From positions 62,001-126,000 of the forward strand of contig NZ_AEYW01000012.1 of the NCBI RefSeq assembly GCF_000192475.1: a stretch of 64,000 nt of DNA. The letters run 5' to 3'. Below the pieces are notes generated by a model. That model was not told the origin of the DNA. It ran no database searches and was given only the letters and a program-made list of their open reading frames with translations. Shown here in pieces: positions 47,225 to 57,253 of this stretch; positions within the stretch are counted from its first letter, which is position 1, and each line of letters begins with the position of its first letter. The translations under genes were made by a program, and so were the position numbers. Source of the stretch: Ruegeria conchae. GTDB lineage: Bacteria; Pseudomonadota; Alphaproteobacteria; Rhodobacterales; Rhodobacteraceae.

Positions 47225-48190
47225 TCACTCATCCGGGAAACGGATTTCAAACTGCGTACCTCTATCGGAAGGGATCAGCGCAATATGCCCGCCATGCGCG
47301 TTCATCAGATTAGCGACGATAGTCAATCCCATACCGGTCCCTCCCCGTTCGCGGGCTGTGGTGAAGAACGGATTGAAGATATGATCCCGGTTCCAATCGG
47401 ATATGCCAGGTCCATCATCCTGAATTATCAACCGTTCGGCTTCCGCCGTCAGGGCCACCCGCCCTGCCCCGTGTCGGCGGGCATTGTCTAACAGTTGGTT
47501 CAACACAATCCACAGGCCAGAAGAGGCAAGAGGAAGGGTCCGCTCGCACCCTTCAACGCTGATATCCAGTTCGGGAAATGACGTACGCATTTTGTGGGCA
47601 AGTCCAGCGATCGTGGATGTTCCATGGTGTTCAGGCACCCTTGCCTGGGCAACACGATTCAAGGCGGCAAGCTGCATTTGCATTTGATCGCTTGCGCCCA
47701 GTATCTGGTGTAACAATGTGCGATCCTGATCTGTAAGTGCATCGGCCTCCGTCAATAACTCTCCTGCAGCGCGGATTGCTGTAACCGGGGTTTTCAGCTC
47801 ATGTATGACGTGATCTGCGAACACACGGATCGAAGCTTCGCGCCGTTGTAAAGTATCTGCCATACTCAGCACTGAACCGGCGAGGCGAGACAGCTCCTGC
47901 GTTCCAAAGTGATCGGGTGGCTCGGCGGGCTGACCCTGTTCCACCGCGCTTGAATAAGAAGCGAGCGCCGAAATCGGTCGGAGTAATAGCCGGACCATAA
48001 GATACCCAAGCACTCCGGTCGCGCAGCCGATCAGGACCGCCAGAAGACCTGCAGCACTGCGAAACCCGATTTCAGGTCCAAGGTAGCGCAAAGCGATCAG
48101 ACCGAGCAGAGACAAAACGAGCGTACCCGTGAGACCTCCGCCAAGAACAAATCCCAATGAAGGACGCCACTTGCGCCTTAACCCGGCCAT
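47225..48190 (-). CDS. Sensor histidine kinase
   Basis: 321 residues. Two membrane helices (about 12-36 and 46-68) with almost no periplasmic loop, a HAMP-like linker (RPISALASYSSAVEQG), dimerisation/His box FADHVIHELKTP with His130, then N box (LNQLLDNARRHG), G1 (QDDGPGIS) and G2 (RGGTGMGLTIV). The short sensor part suggests sensing within the membrane or through a partner; the DUF4173-like membrane protein at the head of the operon is a candidate. The ATG overlaps the response-regulator stop by 13 bp. Confidence 0.9.
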   Translation of the reverse strand: MAGLRRKWRPSLGFVLGGGLTGTLVLSLLGLIALRYLGPEIGFRSAAGLLAVLIGCATGVLGYLMVRLLLRPISALASYSSAVEQGQPAEPPDHFGTQELSRLAGSVLSMADTLQRREASIRVFADHVIHELKTPVTAIRAAGELLTEADALTDQDRTLLHQILGASDQMQMQLAALNRVAQARVPEHHGTSTIAGLAHKMRTSFPELDISVEGCERTLPLASSGLWIVLNQLLDNARRHGAGRVALTAEAERLIIQDDGPGISDWNRDHIFNPFFTTARERGGTGMGLTIVANLMNAHGGHIALIPSDRGTQFEIRFPDE

Positions 48191-48855
48191 GTGCCCATCC
48201 GTAACCCGATTCCGTGCACGGTCTCGATGGCCCCGATCCAGCCTTGATCCCCAAGCTTGCGGCGAAGATTCCTTAGATGACTGTCCAGTGTGCGGTCGGC
48301 TACGGCGCTACCTGCGCCATAGATAGCATCGATCAATTGAGGGCGCGAGACTATAGCCTCGGGTGTTTGCATCAATCGGCGCAGGATTGACAACTCGGTT
48401 GCGGTCAACGCGAGCATAGATCCATCAATCCAAACCGAATGGCCGGGAACATCCAACTCTACAGGGCCATGCCGAAGAATCGTGGTCGAGCCTTCTGCGG
48501 TACTGCGTTTGAGGATGGCTTTGATCCGCGCAACCAGTTCGCGCGGGCTGAAAGGTTTGGTGACGTAGTCGTCGGCCCCCAGTTCAAGACCCAAAATTCG
48601 GTCTATCTCATCATCGCGTGCGGTCAGGAACAGGATCGGTACGTCAGAACGCGCCCGCAGGCGACGACAGACCTCAAGTCCGTCAAGCTCGGGCAAGCCG
48701 ACGTCCAGCACGATCAGATCTGGCGATTCCCGTATCGCATGGGTCAGCGCCATCTGACCGTCGCGCGCTGTGACCGTCTGATAGCCTGCCCGCTCGAGCG
48801 TGATCGAAACCAACTCGCGCAAGTGCGGATCATCATCCACGACGAGGATTTTCAT
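48178..48855 (-). CDS. OmpR-family response regulator
   Basis: 225 residues. The receiver domain has the acidic pocket DDD, phosphoacceptor Asp51 in VLDVGLPELDG and the conserved Lys near 101 in VTKPFSPREL. A winged-helix DNA-binding domain follows (ELSILRRLMQTPEAIVSRPQLI, DSHLRNLRRKLG). Start taken as the ATG at 48855 with ggagaagg upstream. It overlaps the preceding membrane-protein gene by 23 bp and the kinase gene by 13 bp, so all three are tightly coupled. Confidence 0.93.
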   Translation of the reverse strand: MKILVVDDDPHLRELVSITLERAGYQTVTARDGQMALTHAIRESPDLIVLDVGLPELDGLEVCRRLRARSDVPILFLTARDDEIDRILGLELGADDYVTKPFSPRELVARIKAILKRSTAEGSTTILRHGPVELDVPGHSVWIDGSMLALTATELSILRRLMQTPEAIVSRPQLIDAIYGAGSAVADRTLDSHLRNLRRKLGDQGWIGAIETVHGIGLRMGTWPG

Positions 48856-50299
48856 CAACCTTCTCCGGCAATGGTTCCGCGTTCAGATTACGGATCACTC
48901 GATCTGCGCGAAAGCCCCAATTCCTCCAATTGTCGATGACCGGAGGGGTTGCGCAATCCCGCAGTCGGCTGTCTTTCATCAATTCGGCCGCAGCCATCTG
49001 ATTGAGCTGGCATGCGTAGTAGAAATCAAACCGAACCGGATGCTCAATATTCCAGCGGGCAATCAATGCGGCGAAATTTACAAAACAGCACGCATAGAGC
49101 ACGATAATCCCCAAAGCTGTTGATCGGACCAATAGCCACCGGTTCGATTTGCCTTTCAGAATTTGCCATCCGGTCAGGCTCAATCCCACCACAACAAGCA
49201 CCATCCACATCGCAGCGTGAACCCGTAGGTAGGTCAACCCGTAGGATTCCACATATAGCGACAAGCGCATCATGGAAGAGATCACCAGCAGCACGTTCTG
49301 CGCAAGCCATAACATCATCCATCTTGTCAGCCCTGACCGCTCGTTCAAAAAAGGCCGTGCAACCAGCGCAAACGCACCTGCAAGTAAGGCCGTTGCCAGC
49401 AACGGATATGCGCCGCGATGCGCATATTCCGCATAGCTCATCCCTTTGGGAAGTTCCGCGCTACCCCACAGATACACGACATCCATACCGGTTTGGATCG
49501 CCAGAAGCATGTTGAATGTGATCAGTGCGTTGGCAACAGACTGTGCGTTCACGCCAAACGCTGGAAAGCCACGCCTCTGCTTGGGTCCTAACCGCGGGGA
49601 TAGCAATTCTGGTTGTCGGACAATCGCGAGGACCGGCCAAATGAGTATTGCGACTCCGAACCAAAACAACAGCCGATCGAAGCGCAGATCAAAATGCCAT
49701 ATCCGATCACTCCATTCCGATAAGACTGGATTGGCTGATATTATCAGAGAGGTCAGAACCAATGCCCCACCAACAGGGAAGCTCCACTCACGCAAAATGC
49801 GATGCGCTATCCTTTGGTCCTTAGATACAGAATGACTGTGTTGAGCCGCTTCAATTCCTTGTCTGATCGATAGCAAGGGATATTGGGACAGAAACCGGCG
49901 CACCGATGTCCCCTGACATTGCCCTGACACGGCCCAACATAACGCAACGGTCGATCCGCCGAAAAAGAAGGCCAAGGACAAGGCCTGAACATATTCCACG
50001 ACCGGCAATATGCTGAGGACCAAAAGCACCGCCGGTCCCGTCATACCAGCACGGCGGTCCAGCAATACCCAAACAACTCCGGCAACCGCGAGCGCATAGG
50101 CCGCTAAAGAAATGCCGGGCACATGTTCGAAAAACAATACATCTGCTAGTGCAACCAGAATGACCAATCCGACGGTGGCATCGCGATTACTTGGTCCCGT
50201 TGTGCCATCTTCTTTGCTCGGATTCTTGTCAGGGGCGTCAAGCCACCAACTATCCTGTAAAACCGACGCAGGAACACCGCGTACGATGAACTGTCCCAT
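48833..50299 (-). CDS. DUF4173-like multi-pass membrane protein
   Basis: 488 residues, about eleven to twelve hydrophobic helices and a soluble C-terminal end of about 80 residues (HPVRFDFYYACQLNQMAAAELMKDSRL...). The layout, with NERSGLTRWMMLWLAQNVLLV and the C-terminal NIEHPVRFD, fits the DUF4173 group, often found beside two-component systems. Function unknown; with the downstream regulator and kinase it may form a sensing complex. A ribosome site aaggag precedes the ATG. Divergent from tex. Confidence 0.8.
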   Translation of the reverse strand: MGQFIVRGVPASVLQDSWWLDAPDKNPSKEDGTTGPSNRDATVGLVILVALADVLFFEHVPGISLAAYALAVAGVVWVLLDRRAGMTGPAVLLVLSILPVVEYVQALSLAFFFGGSTVALCWAVSGQCQGTSVRRFLSQYPLLSIRQGIEAAQHSHSVSKDQRIAHRILREWSFPVGGALVLTSLIISANPVLSEWSDRIWHFDLRFDRLLFWFGVAILIWPVLAIVRQPELLSPRLGPKQRRGFPAFGVNAQSVANALITFNMLLAIQTGMDVVYLWGSAELPKGMSYAEYAHRGAYPLLATALLAGAFALVARPFLNERSGLTRWMMLWLAQNVLLVISSMMRLSLYVESYGLTYLRVHAAMWMVLVVVGLSLTGWQILKGKSNRWLLVRSTALGIIVLYACCFVNFAALIARWNIEHPVRFDFYYACQLNQMAAAELMKDSRLRDCATPPVIDNWRNWGFRADRVIRNLNAEPLPEKVDENPRRG

Positions 50300-50468
50300 A
50301 TTACTGCTCCTTGTTTATGCTGGCCCTATTTGGCCCGTTTGGGTGCAGATCACCGCGCAGCGGTCGTGCAGATTTTGTGCAGAGACGTTTTTTCCCAGAT
50401 CAAGGTCTCTTTCCCTTGCACCTTTAGCTGGCTAAGACGGTTTTCCAACCGTAAGTCAGGAGGCCCCT

Positions 50469-52775
50469 TTGGACCGTATCGCCCGCACTATCGCCACCGA
50501 AATCAACGCACGTCCGGAACAAGTTGGGGCCGCCGTTCGATTGTTGGACGAAGGTGCGACCGTGCCTTTTGTCGCCCGCTATCGGAAGGAAGTGACGGGT
50601 GGCTTGGACGATACACAACTGCGCACACTGTCCGACCGCCTAACCTATCTGCGCGAGCTTGAGGCCCGACGCGAGACGATTCTGGCCTCGATCAAAGATC
50701 AGGGGAAACTGACGGATAAATTGGTGAAATCGATTGTCCGGGCCGAGACCAAGGCGCAACTGGAAGACATTTATCTGCCCTACAAGCCCAAGCGTCGGAC
50801 CAAGGCGATGATTGCCCGTGAGAATGGCTTGGAACCGCTGGCCGATGCCATTCTGACTGACCGTTTAGCGGAGCCAGAGAGCTTGGCCGAGAAGTATCTG
50901 AATGAGGTCATTCCCACGGCCAGAGACGCCCTGAATGGCGCACGAGACATCATCACGGAACGACTGACCGAGAACGCTGTACTGTTGGGAGAACTGCGCA
51001 ACTTCATGCAATGCGAAGCGCTTCTGAGTGCGAAAGTTGTCGAGGGAAAAGAACAGGAGGGTGCCAAGTTCAGTGATTACTTCGATCACACGGAGCTTTG
51101 GTCCAAGACCCCATCGCATCGGGCGCTCGCAATGTTGCGTGCCTCAAAGGAAGGTATCGTAACGCTCGATATTGCACCGGAACCCGAGGCGGGGACTGCA
51201 CGGGCCGAGGCCATGGTGGCGGCACATCTGAACACACGAAGCGATGCACCCGGTGACAAGTGGCTGCGTAAAGTCGCGGGCTGGACATGGCGGGTCAAGC
51301 TGTCGCTGTCGATGATGGTCGAGTTGATGGCTGACCTGCGCAGCCGCGCGCAGGACGAGGCAATCCAGGTGTTTTCGCGCAACCTCAAAGAACTGTTGTT
51401 TGCAGCTCCGGCAGGTGCACGCCCGACGCTGGGGTTGGATCCCGGCATACGCACTGGGGTCAAGGCAGCCGTAGTGGATGCAACCGGCAAGGCGGTTGCA
51501 ACGGATACACTCTATCCTTTTCAGCCCAAGAACGACCTGCGAGGTGCGCAGGCTGCGATCCTGAACCTCATCGCCACCCATAAGATCGAGCTTATTGCCA
51601 TTGGCAACGGCACAGCCAGCCGTGAGACCGAACGTTTGGTGGTAGACACGCTGTCGCTGCTGCCCAACACGGTTAAAGCGCCCACCAAGGTCGTTGTGTC
51701 CGAAGCCGGAGCTTCAGTCTACTCCGCCTCCGAAATTGCTGCGCGTGAATTTCCTGATCTTGACGTTTCGCTGCGTGGGGCGGTTTCGATCGCACGCCGC
51801 CTGCAAGACCCGCTGGCCGAACTGGTCAAGATTGAGCCAAAAAGCATTGGCGTTGGTCAGTACCAGCATGATGTCGATCAGCACCGTTTGTCGCAATCGC
51901 TGGAATCGGTGATCGAAGATGTAGTGAACGCTGTAGGTGTAAACCTAAACACTGCATCGGCACCGCTTCTCTCACATGTCTCAGGTCTTGGCCCGGGTTT
52001 GGCTGATGCGATCGTAAGCCATCGGGATATCCACGGTGCCTTCGCGTCTCGTCAGGATTTGTTGAAGGTGGCCCGCCTTGGCCCGCGTGCCTTCGAGCAA
52101 TGTGCAGGATTCTTGCGTATCCGGGATGGATCAGAACCTTTGGATGCGTCTTCGGTTCACCCCGAAGCCTATGATGTCGCCCGTCGGGTGGTAGCGGCCT
52201 GCGGGCGCGATATTCGCCATATCATGGGGCACGACGGTGCCTTGAAAGGCCTGCGCGCCGAACAGTTTGTGAACGACAATTTCGGTTTACCCACGGTGCG
52301 AGACATATTCACCGAACTTGAAAAGCCAGGCCGAGACCCCCGGCCAAGTTTCAAATCCGCATCCTTTACCGATGGTGTTGAAGAGATCACAGACCTGAAA
52401 CCTGGCATGGTTTTAGAAGGTACCGTTACCAATGTGGCCGCCTTCGGCGCATTTGTTGACATCGGTGTGCATCAGGACGGGTTGGTTCATGTCAGCCAAC
52501 TGGCCGATCGGTTCGTAAAAGATCCGCATGAAGTGGTTAAGACAGGGCAGGTTGTCAAAGTCAGGGTGGTTGACGTCGACGTACCTCGTAAACGCATTGG
52601 GTTGACCATGCGCAAGGATGGTGGAGCTTCTGCCCGTGAGGACAATGCGCTTCGTGGCAAGGGCAAACCCGCGCGACCAGTCAAGCCGGGGGAACAGCGG
52701 CGCGGACATGGGGGCCAGAGCACCCAGAACGGTGCTTTTGGTGACGCCCTCAGAGACGCCTTCAACAAACGCTAG
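50469..52775 (+). CDS. tex: Tex family RNA-binding transcription accessory protein
   Basis: 768 residues, cytoplasmic nucleic-acid-binding protein related to eukaryotic Spt6. The N-terminal helical part includes [27 protein letters not shown]; then come a YqgF-like RNase H fold (about 320-440, [17 protein letters not shown]), tandem helix-hairpin-helix motifs (about 490-560, [17 protein letters not shown]) and a C-terminal S1 domain (about 635-710, [26 protein letters not shown]). The start is TTG, with an aggagg ribosome site 5 nt before it. A basic Gly/Arg/Lys tail follows S1. Confidence 0.96.
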   Translation: MDRIARTIATEINARPEQVGAAVRLLDEGATVPFVARYRKEVTGGLDDTQLRTLSDRLTYLRELEARRETILASIKDQGKLTDKLVKSIVRAETKAQLEDIYLPYKPKRRTKAMIARENGLEPLADAILTDRLAEPESLAEKYLNEVIPTARDALNGARDIITERLTENAVLLGELRNFMQCEALLSAKVVEGKEQEGAKFSDYFDHTELWSKTPSHRALAMLRASKEGIVTLDIAPEPEAGTARAEAMVAAHLNTRSDAPGDKWLRKVAGWTWRVKLSLSMMVELMADLRSRAQDEAIQVFSRNLKELLFAAPAGARPTLGLDPGIRTGVKAAVVDATGKAVATDTLYPFQPKNDLRGAQAAILNLIATHKIELIAIGNGTASRETERLVVDTLSLLPNTVKAPTKVVVSEAGASVYSASEIAAREFPDLDVSLRGAVSIARRLQDPLAELVKIEPKSIGVGQYQHDVDQHRLSQSLESVIEDVVNAVGVNLNTASAPLLSHVSGLGPGLADAIVSHRDIHGAFASRQDLLKVARLGPRAFEQCAGFLRIRDGSEPLDASSVHPEAYDVARRVVAACGRDIRHIMGHDGALKGLRAEQFVNDNFGLPTVRDIFTELEKPGRDPRPSFKSASFTDGVEEITDLKPGMVLEGTVTNVAAFGAFVDIGVHQDGLVHVSQLADRFVKDPHEVVKTGQVVKVRVVDVDVPRKRIGLTMRKDGGASAREDNALRGKGKPARPVKPGEQRRGHGGQSTQNGAFGDALRDAFNKR

Positions 52776-52921
52776 GTTGCGGCCCCTGCACAAGGCAACT
52801 AGGCGGCGTGTTCCTCACGGCATACCAGTCACCTGATCCCCGGCAGAGCCGAGGACAAAACGGGGGGCTAACATTCGGGTGTTGCAACTCGGGCGATGAT
52901 CTGGATGATGCTGATCCATGA

Positions 52922-52958
52922 TGGCCGACAAATTCGGCCAACCGCATGAAAATGCGGT
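52922..52958 (+). promoter_or_regulatory. Two adjacent stem-loops in the leader of the peptide ABC operon
   Basis: Stem tggccga/tcggcca (52922-52940, 5-nt loop) is followed without a gap by stem accgcat/atgcggt (52941-52958, loop gaaa, a stable GNRA tetraloop). They end 10 nt before the ggggag ribosome site area of the first binding-protein gene. They could stabilise the mRNA or take part in control. No riboswitch class recognised. Confidence 0.45.
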
Positions 52959-52984
52959 CACAACAAAAAATGGGGAGACGACTT

Positions 52985-54565
52985 ATGTCATTCAAAACTC
53001 TGATGCTTGCCGCCAGCGCAACAGCGATGATCGCGGCGGGTGCTTCGGCGGAAACGCTGCGTTGGGCGCGTGCCGGTGATGCACTGACGTTGGACCCGCA
53101 CGCGCAGAACGAGGGTCCAACTTCGGCCATGGCGCACCAGATCATGGAAACTCTGGTGATGCGTGATCATTCCGGTGCACTAGTACCCTCTCTGGCAACT
53201 GAATGGGCGCCGTCCGAAGACAACCCAAACGTCTGGGTATTTAAACTGCGCGAAGGCGTCACGTTTCACGATGGGGCCGAGTTTGACAGCGATGACGTTG
53301 TATTCTCGCTGAACCGCGCCATGACGCCGGATTCCGATTACAAGGAACTGCTTGCCTCGGTGAAAGAGGTGCGTGCACCCGACAAGTTCACGGTTGAAAT
53401 CGAAACTGATGGCCCAAACCCGATCATGCCCAACAACCTGACCAACATGTTCATGATGGACAAGGATTGGGCTGAGGCAAACAATGCCGTCAAGGTGCAG
53501 GACTATGAAGGCGGTGAGGACACCTTTGCAGCTAAGAACGCCAATGGCACCGGACCTTACAAGCTGGTCAGCCGCGAACCGGACGTGAAAACCGTACTGA
53601 CTGCCAACGAGAACTACTGGGGCAAGGATGAATTCCCGCTTCAAGTGACCGAGATCGTCTACACCCCAATCCAGAACGCCGCGACACGCGTCGCCGCCTT
53701 GTTGTCGGGTGAAGTGGATTTCATTCAGGACGTGCCGGTGCAGGATCTTGAGCGTGTCGCCGGAACTGATGGGCTGGATGTACGGACAGCACCACAGAAC
53801 CGGGTGATCTTCTTTGGTATGAACATGGGTGACGCCGATCTGACCTCGGACAATGTGGATGGTAAAAATCCGCTGGCTGATGTCCGAGTTCGTCAGGCGA
53901 TGTCGAAAGCGATCAATCGTGATGCGATTAAACAGGTCGTGATGCGTGGCCAGTCTGCTCCTGCAGGCATGATCTCACCTCCGTTTGTGAATGGTTGGGA
54001 CGCAGATATGGACGCGTCTTCGTCAACTGATATCGAAGGGGCCAAGGCGTTGATGGCCGAAGCGGGCTATCCTGATGGATTCTCGCTGACCCTGAACTGC
54101 CCGAATGATCGCTACATCAATGATGAGGCAATCTGTCAGGCGGCGGTTGGCATGCTGGCCCAGATCGGGGTCACCGTGAACCTGGACGCCAAACCGAAGG
54201 CCCAGCACTTCCCGCTGATCAACAATCTGGAGACAGACTTCTACATGCTGGGTTGGGGTGTTCCGACATATGACTCGGAATACATCTTCAACTTCTTGGT
54301 GCATTCGAAGGGTGAGAAGTATGGCTCTTGGAATGGCACGCGGTACTCCAACCCTGATTTGGATGCCAAGATCGTAGCCCTGGCCTCGGAAACCGATCTA
54401 CCCGCGCGCGATCAGCAGATCGGAGACATCTGGCAAGTTGTTCAGGACGAGCAGCTGTATATCCCGATCCACCACCAGGTATTGAACTGGGGTATGAAAT
54501 CGGGTGTTGGCACCATCGTTGAACCGGAAGATTCACCGAAGATCAAATACTTCGAGATGAACTAG
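52985..54565 (+). CDS. Dipeptide-type ABC transporter substrate-binding protein 1
   Basis: About 526 residues, family-5 extracellular binding protein. Signal peptide with cleavage after GASA (about residue 20). Typical motifs are LRWARAGDALTLDPHAQNEG, the FKLREGVTFHDGAEFDSDDVVFSLNRA signature region (shown in part) and DVRVRQAMSKAINRDAI. The ATG at 52985 follows a gggga(g) ribosome site; an ATG at 52946 would place a basic extension before the signal peptide and is less likely. It is the first gene of the operon and is followed by a hairpin that probably sets a high level for this gene alone. Confidence 0.93.
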   Translation: MSFKTLMLAASATAMIAAGASAETLRWARAGDALTLDPHAQNEGPTSAMAHQIMETLVMRDHSGALVPSLATEWAPSEDNPNVWVFKLREGVTFHDGAEFDSDDVVFSLNRAMTPDSDYKELLASVKEVRAPDKFTVEIETDGPNPIMPNNLTNMFMMDKDWAEANNAVKVQDYEGGEDTFAAKNANGTGPYKLVSREPDVKTVLTANENYWGKDEFPLQVTEIVYTPIQNAATRVAALLSGEVDFIQDVPVQDLERVAGTDGLDVRTAPQNRVIFFGMNMGDADLTSDNVDGKNPLADVRVRQAMSKAINRDAIKQVVMRGQSAPAGMISPPFVNGWDADMDASSSTDIEGAKALMAEAGYPDGFSLTLNCPNDRYINDEAICQAAVGMLAQIGVTVNLDAKPKAQHFPLINNLETDFYMLGWGVPTYDSEYIFNFLVHSKGEKYGSWNGTRYSNPDLDAKIVALASETDLPARDQQIGDIWQVVQDEQLYIPIHHQVLNWGMKSGVGTIVEPEDSPKIKYFEMN

Positions 54566-54586
54566 ATCATCCATTTGGATGTTGAT

Positions 54587-54608
54587 CAGGGCGCGTTTTC
54601 GCGCCCTG
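54587..54608 (+). terminator. Intercistronic hairpin after the first binding protein
   Basis: A 9-bp stem (cagggcgcg / cgcgccctg) with loop tttt follows the stop by 21 bp, then gttcttgttt. It is a weak terminator or an mRNA 3'-end protector, as often seen after highly expressed binding-protein genes. Confidence 0.7.
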
Positions 54609-54714
54609 TTCTTGTTTGCGCCGCAGGTAACGGGACCGTGATCTCAAACCGAGAGTGTCTTTACGTGGTGGCCAAAAAGCTGGATTGTTTCAGCGATAAC
54701 AGGGAGTTTTCGCT

Positions 54715-56280
54715 ATGATCTTCAGAAAAAGTGCCATCGGCCTGGCCATGTTGCTTGGCAGCACCGCACAGGCCGCCGATTTCAAATGGGCCTCGACCAC
54801 CGATCCGCAGACGATGGACCCCCATGCGGTTAACTCAGCCCCTGTACTTGGGTTCCTGAACAACGTCTACGAAGGTCTGGTCCGCCGCGGCAAGGACATG
54901 AGCGTCGAGCCCGCACTGGCCGTCAGCTGGGAGCCGATTGGAGATGGTGAAGGTTGGCGGTTTAAGCTGCGTGAAGGCGTAACATTCCACGATGGCAGCA
55001 GCTTTGACGCACAGGATGTCCTGTTCAGCTATCAACGCGCATCAGGCGAAGCGGCAGATACCCGCAGTTGGTTCGCCCCCGTCAGCGATGTCGTTGTGGT
55101 CGATGACTACACCGTCGATATCATGACGACTGCACCGAACCCTCTGTTCCCGTCTTCGATAGCCAACTGGATGATCATGGATCAGGGCTGGACCGAAGCC
55201 AACTACGCTGTGGTGCCTGATAAAGAGACCGGCAACTACGCAACCATCAATGCCAATGGCACAGGGGCATTTAAAGTCACCGAGCGTGAGCCAGGCCTCA
55301 AAACTGTGCTGGAACCATTTGAGGGCTGGTGGGGAGATGTCGAACACAACATTACCCGTGCTGAATTTAATCCGATCCAGAACCCGGCGACTGCCGTTGC
55401 AGCTTTGCTTTCGGGTGACGTGGACATGATCAACCCTGTACCAATTCAGGACGTCGCTCGGCTGCAGCAGAACGCAGAGGTTGATGTCATTCAGGGCATC
55501 GAAGCACGTGTGATCATGCTGGGCTTCGACCACGAAGCCGAAGCCCTGAAATACACCGACGATGCAGGCAAGCCAAATCCGTTCCGTGATGCACGTGTGC
55601 GTCAGGCAGTTGCACAAGCCGTCAATGTGGATGCCATTCTGGCCACGATCATGCGAGGCAATGCTGAACCCGCCTCACAACTCGTCAGCCCGGCGATGAG
55701 TGGATTTTCCGACGCCAATGCGAAACGTCCAGCGTTTGATGTAGAAGCTGCGAAGGCCCTGCTTGCGGAAGCAGGCTATGCAGATGGATTCTCGTTTGGC
55801 CTGAAATGTCCGAACGACCGCTATCTGAATGATGAGGCCGTCTGTCAGGCAGTTGTCGGCATGCTTGCGCAAATCGGCATAACGGCCGAGTTGGATGCAA
55901 TGCCTGTGCGGAACTACTGGCCGGAGCTGCGTGAGGACAATTATGACATGTATCTTCTGGGCTGGAGCCCAGGTACGTTTGACGCTGAACATCCGGTCCG
56001 CTTCCTCGTCGCCACTCCAAACGAAGAGAAAAAACTGGGCAGCTGGAACTTCGGCGGATTCTCGAATGCGCGGGTCGATGAGCTGTTACCGATGATCCAA
56101 TCCGAGCTGGATCAGACCAAGCGGCAAGCCATGCTGGATGAGGTGACGCAGATTTATCAGGACGAGCAGGTCTACGTACCGATGTATGTTCAACCGCTGG
56201 TCTGGGGCACGCGCAGCAATGTCGAGCTGACACAGCGCCCGGACAACTTCTTCCTTCTGCGCTGGGTGACGGTGAACTGA
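54715..56280 (+). CDS. Dipeptide-type ABC transporter substrate-binding protein 2
   Basis: 521 residues, paralogue of the preceding binding protein (same FKLREGVTFHDG element, same CPNDRYLNDEAVCQA segment). Signal peptide with cleavage near AQAA (about residue 20). Start ATG follows a cagggag ribosome site. Two binding proteins for one permease suggest two related ligands or different expression. The next gene starts 3 bp after the stop. Confidence 0.93.
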   Translation: MIFRKSAIGLAMLLGSTAQAADFKWASTTDPQTMDPHAVNSAPVLGFLNNVYEGLVRRGKDMSVEPALAVSWEPIGDGEGWRFKLREGVTFHDGSSFDAQDVLFSYQRASGEAADTRSWFAPVSDVVVVDDYTVDIMTTAPNPLFPSSIANWMIMDQGWTEANYAVVPDKETGNYATINANGTGAFKVTEREPGLKTVLEPFEGWWGDVEHNITRAEFNPIQNPATAVAALLSGDVDMINPVPIQDVARLQQNAEVDVIQGIEARVIMLGFDHEAEALKYTDDAGKPNPFRDARVRQAVAQAVNVDAILATIMRGNAEPASQLVSPAMSGFSDANAKRPAFDVEAAKALLAEAGYADGFSFGLKCPNDRYLNDEAVCQAVVGMLAQIGITAELDAMPVRNYWPELREDNYDMYLLGWSPGTFDAEHPVRFLVATPNEEKKLGSWNFGGFSNARVDELLPMIQSELDQTKRQAMLDEVTQIYQDEQVYVPMYVQPLVWGTRSNVELTQRPDNFFLLRWVTVN

Positions 56281-56283
56281 GCA

Positions 56284-57228
56284 ATGGGCCTGATGATTGC
56301 CGGTGTCTATCATGCAGAAGACCCGGCGCCCGATAGCACGCTTGACGGCGCGTTTCGCCGTCAAGCCTCGACCATCCGTAACGCTTTACCCGATACGGCA
56401 CTGGAACCAGAGCGGTTTCACCTTTACGCGGCGTGGAATTGCCCTTGGGCGCATCGCGTTTTGTTGGTCCTTGCCCTCAAAGGTCTGCAGGATCTCGTCA
56501 CGGTTGCCTATGCCGAACCGCGTCGCACAGCAGATGGTTGGGTTTATGCGGAAGGCGCCGACGCGGTTTATGGCGCGAGCGCTTTGCATCACGCCTATGC
56601 CCGCGTGACCCCCGCTTATACCGGGCGGATCACGGTACCGCTGCTTTGGGATCGGGTTCACGACAAGGCAGTCTCAAACGAATCCGCTGATCTGGTGCGG
56701 ATGCTGGGCACCCTGCCGAGCCATGGCCCAAATCTGGCACCCCCAGAAAAGCTTGATCAAATCGAAGCGTGGAATGAAAAAATCTATGCACGCCTCAACA
56801 ACGGGGTCTACCGCGCAGGTTTTGCACGCACGCAGGAGGCTTATGAGGCGGGATTCCGAGATGTCTTCGCCACGATGGATGAGATCGACGCGCATTTGGT
56901 CACAAACCGCTATCTCTGCGGCGACACCCTGACCGAGGCCGATCTGCGCCTATTCCCGACACTGGCTCGTTTTGATGTTGCGTACCATTACGCCTTCAAA
57001 TGCAATCTGCGCCGTCTGATCGACTATCCCAATCTCTGGGGCTATGCGCGAGAGCTCTATGCGCTGCCAGGTGTCGCCGAGACGGTGAAATTTGATATCT
57101 ACAAAAAGGGCTATTTTTCACCTTCCGAGCTGCGCAACCCGCTGGGCATCGTGCCGTTGGGCCCGAAAATCGACTGGACCACTCCGCATGGCCGAGATAG
57201 CTTGACCACCCGGTCGGTTAAAGCATAG
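56284..57228 (+). CDS. Xi-class glutathione transferase / glutathionyl-hydroquinone reductase
   Basis: 314 residues, soluble. The active-site motif NCPWAHR (Cys53) in the thioredoxin-like N-domain and the C-terminal helical domain with LTEADLRLFPTLARFDVAYHYAFKCN and YPNLWGYARELYALPGV are diagnostic of the xi class (YqjG/ECM4). Members reduce glutathionyl-hydroquinones and deglutathionylate small molecules. It is inserted between binding-protein and permease genes, with only 3 bp to the former and 25 bp to the latter, which is unusual and may hint at a glutathionylated or aromatic ligand. Confidence 0.92.
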   Translation: MGLMIAGVYHAEDPAPDSTLDGAFRRQASTIRNALPDTALEPERFHLYAAWNCPWAHRVLLVLALKGLQDLVTVAYAEPRRTADGWVYAEGADAVYGASALHHAYARVTPAYTGRITVPLLWDRVHDKAVSNESADLVRMLGTLPSHGPNLAPPEKLDQIEAWNEKIYARLNNGVYRAGFARTQEAYEAGFRDVFATMDEIDAHLVTNRYLCGDTLTEADLRLFPTLARFDVAYHYAFKCNLRRLIDYPNLWGYARELYALPGVAETVKFDIYKKGYFSPSELRNPLGIVPLGPKIDWTTPHGRDSLTTRSVKA

Positions 57229-57253
57229 ACAGACCCACCAATGGGGAAAATCA

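Noticed and set aside
47126..47491. 121-codon plus-strand open frame opposite the sensor kinase end
   Set aside because: Antisense to the kinase ATP-binding region; no independent support.
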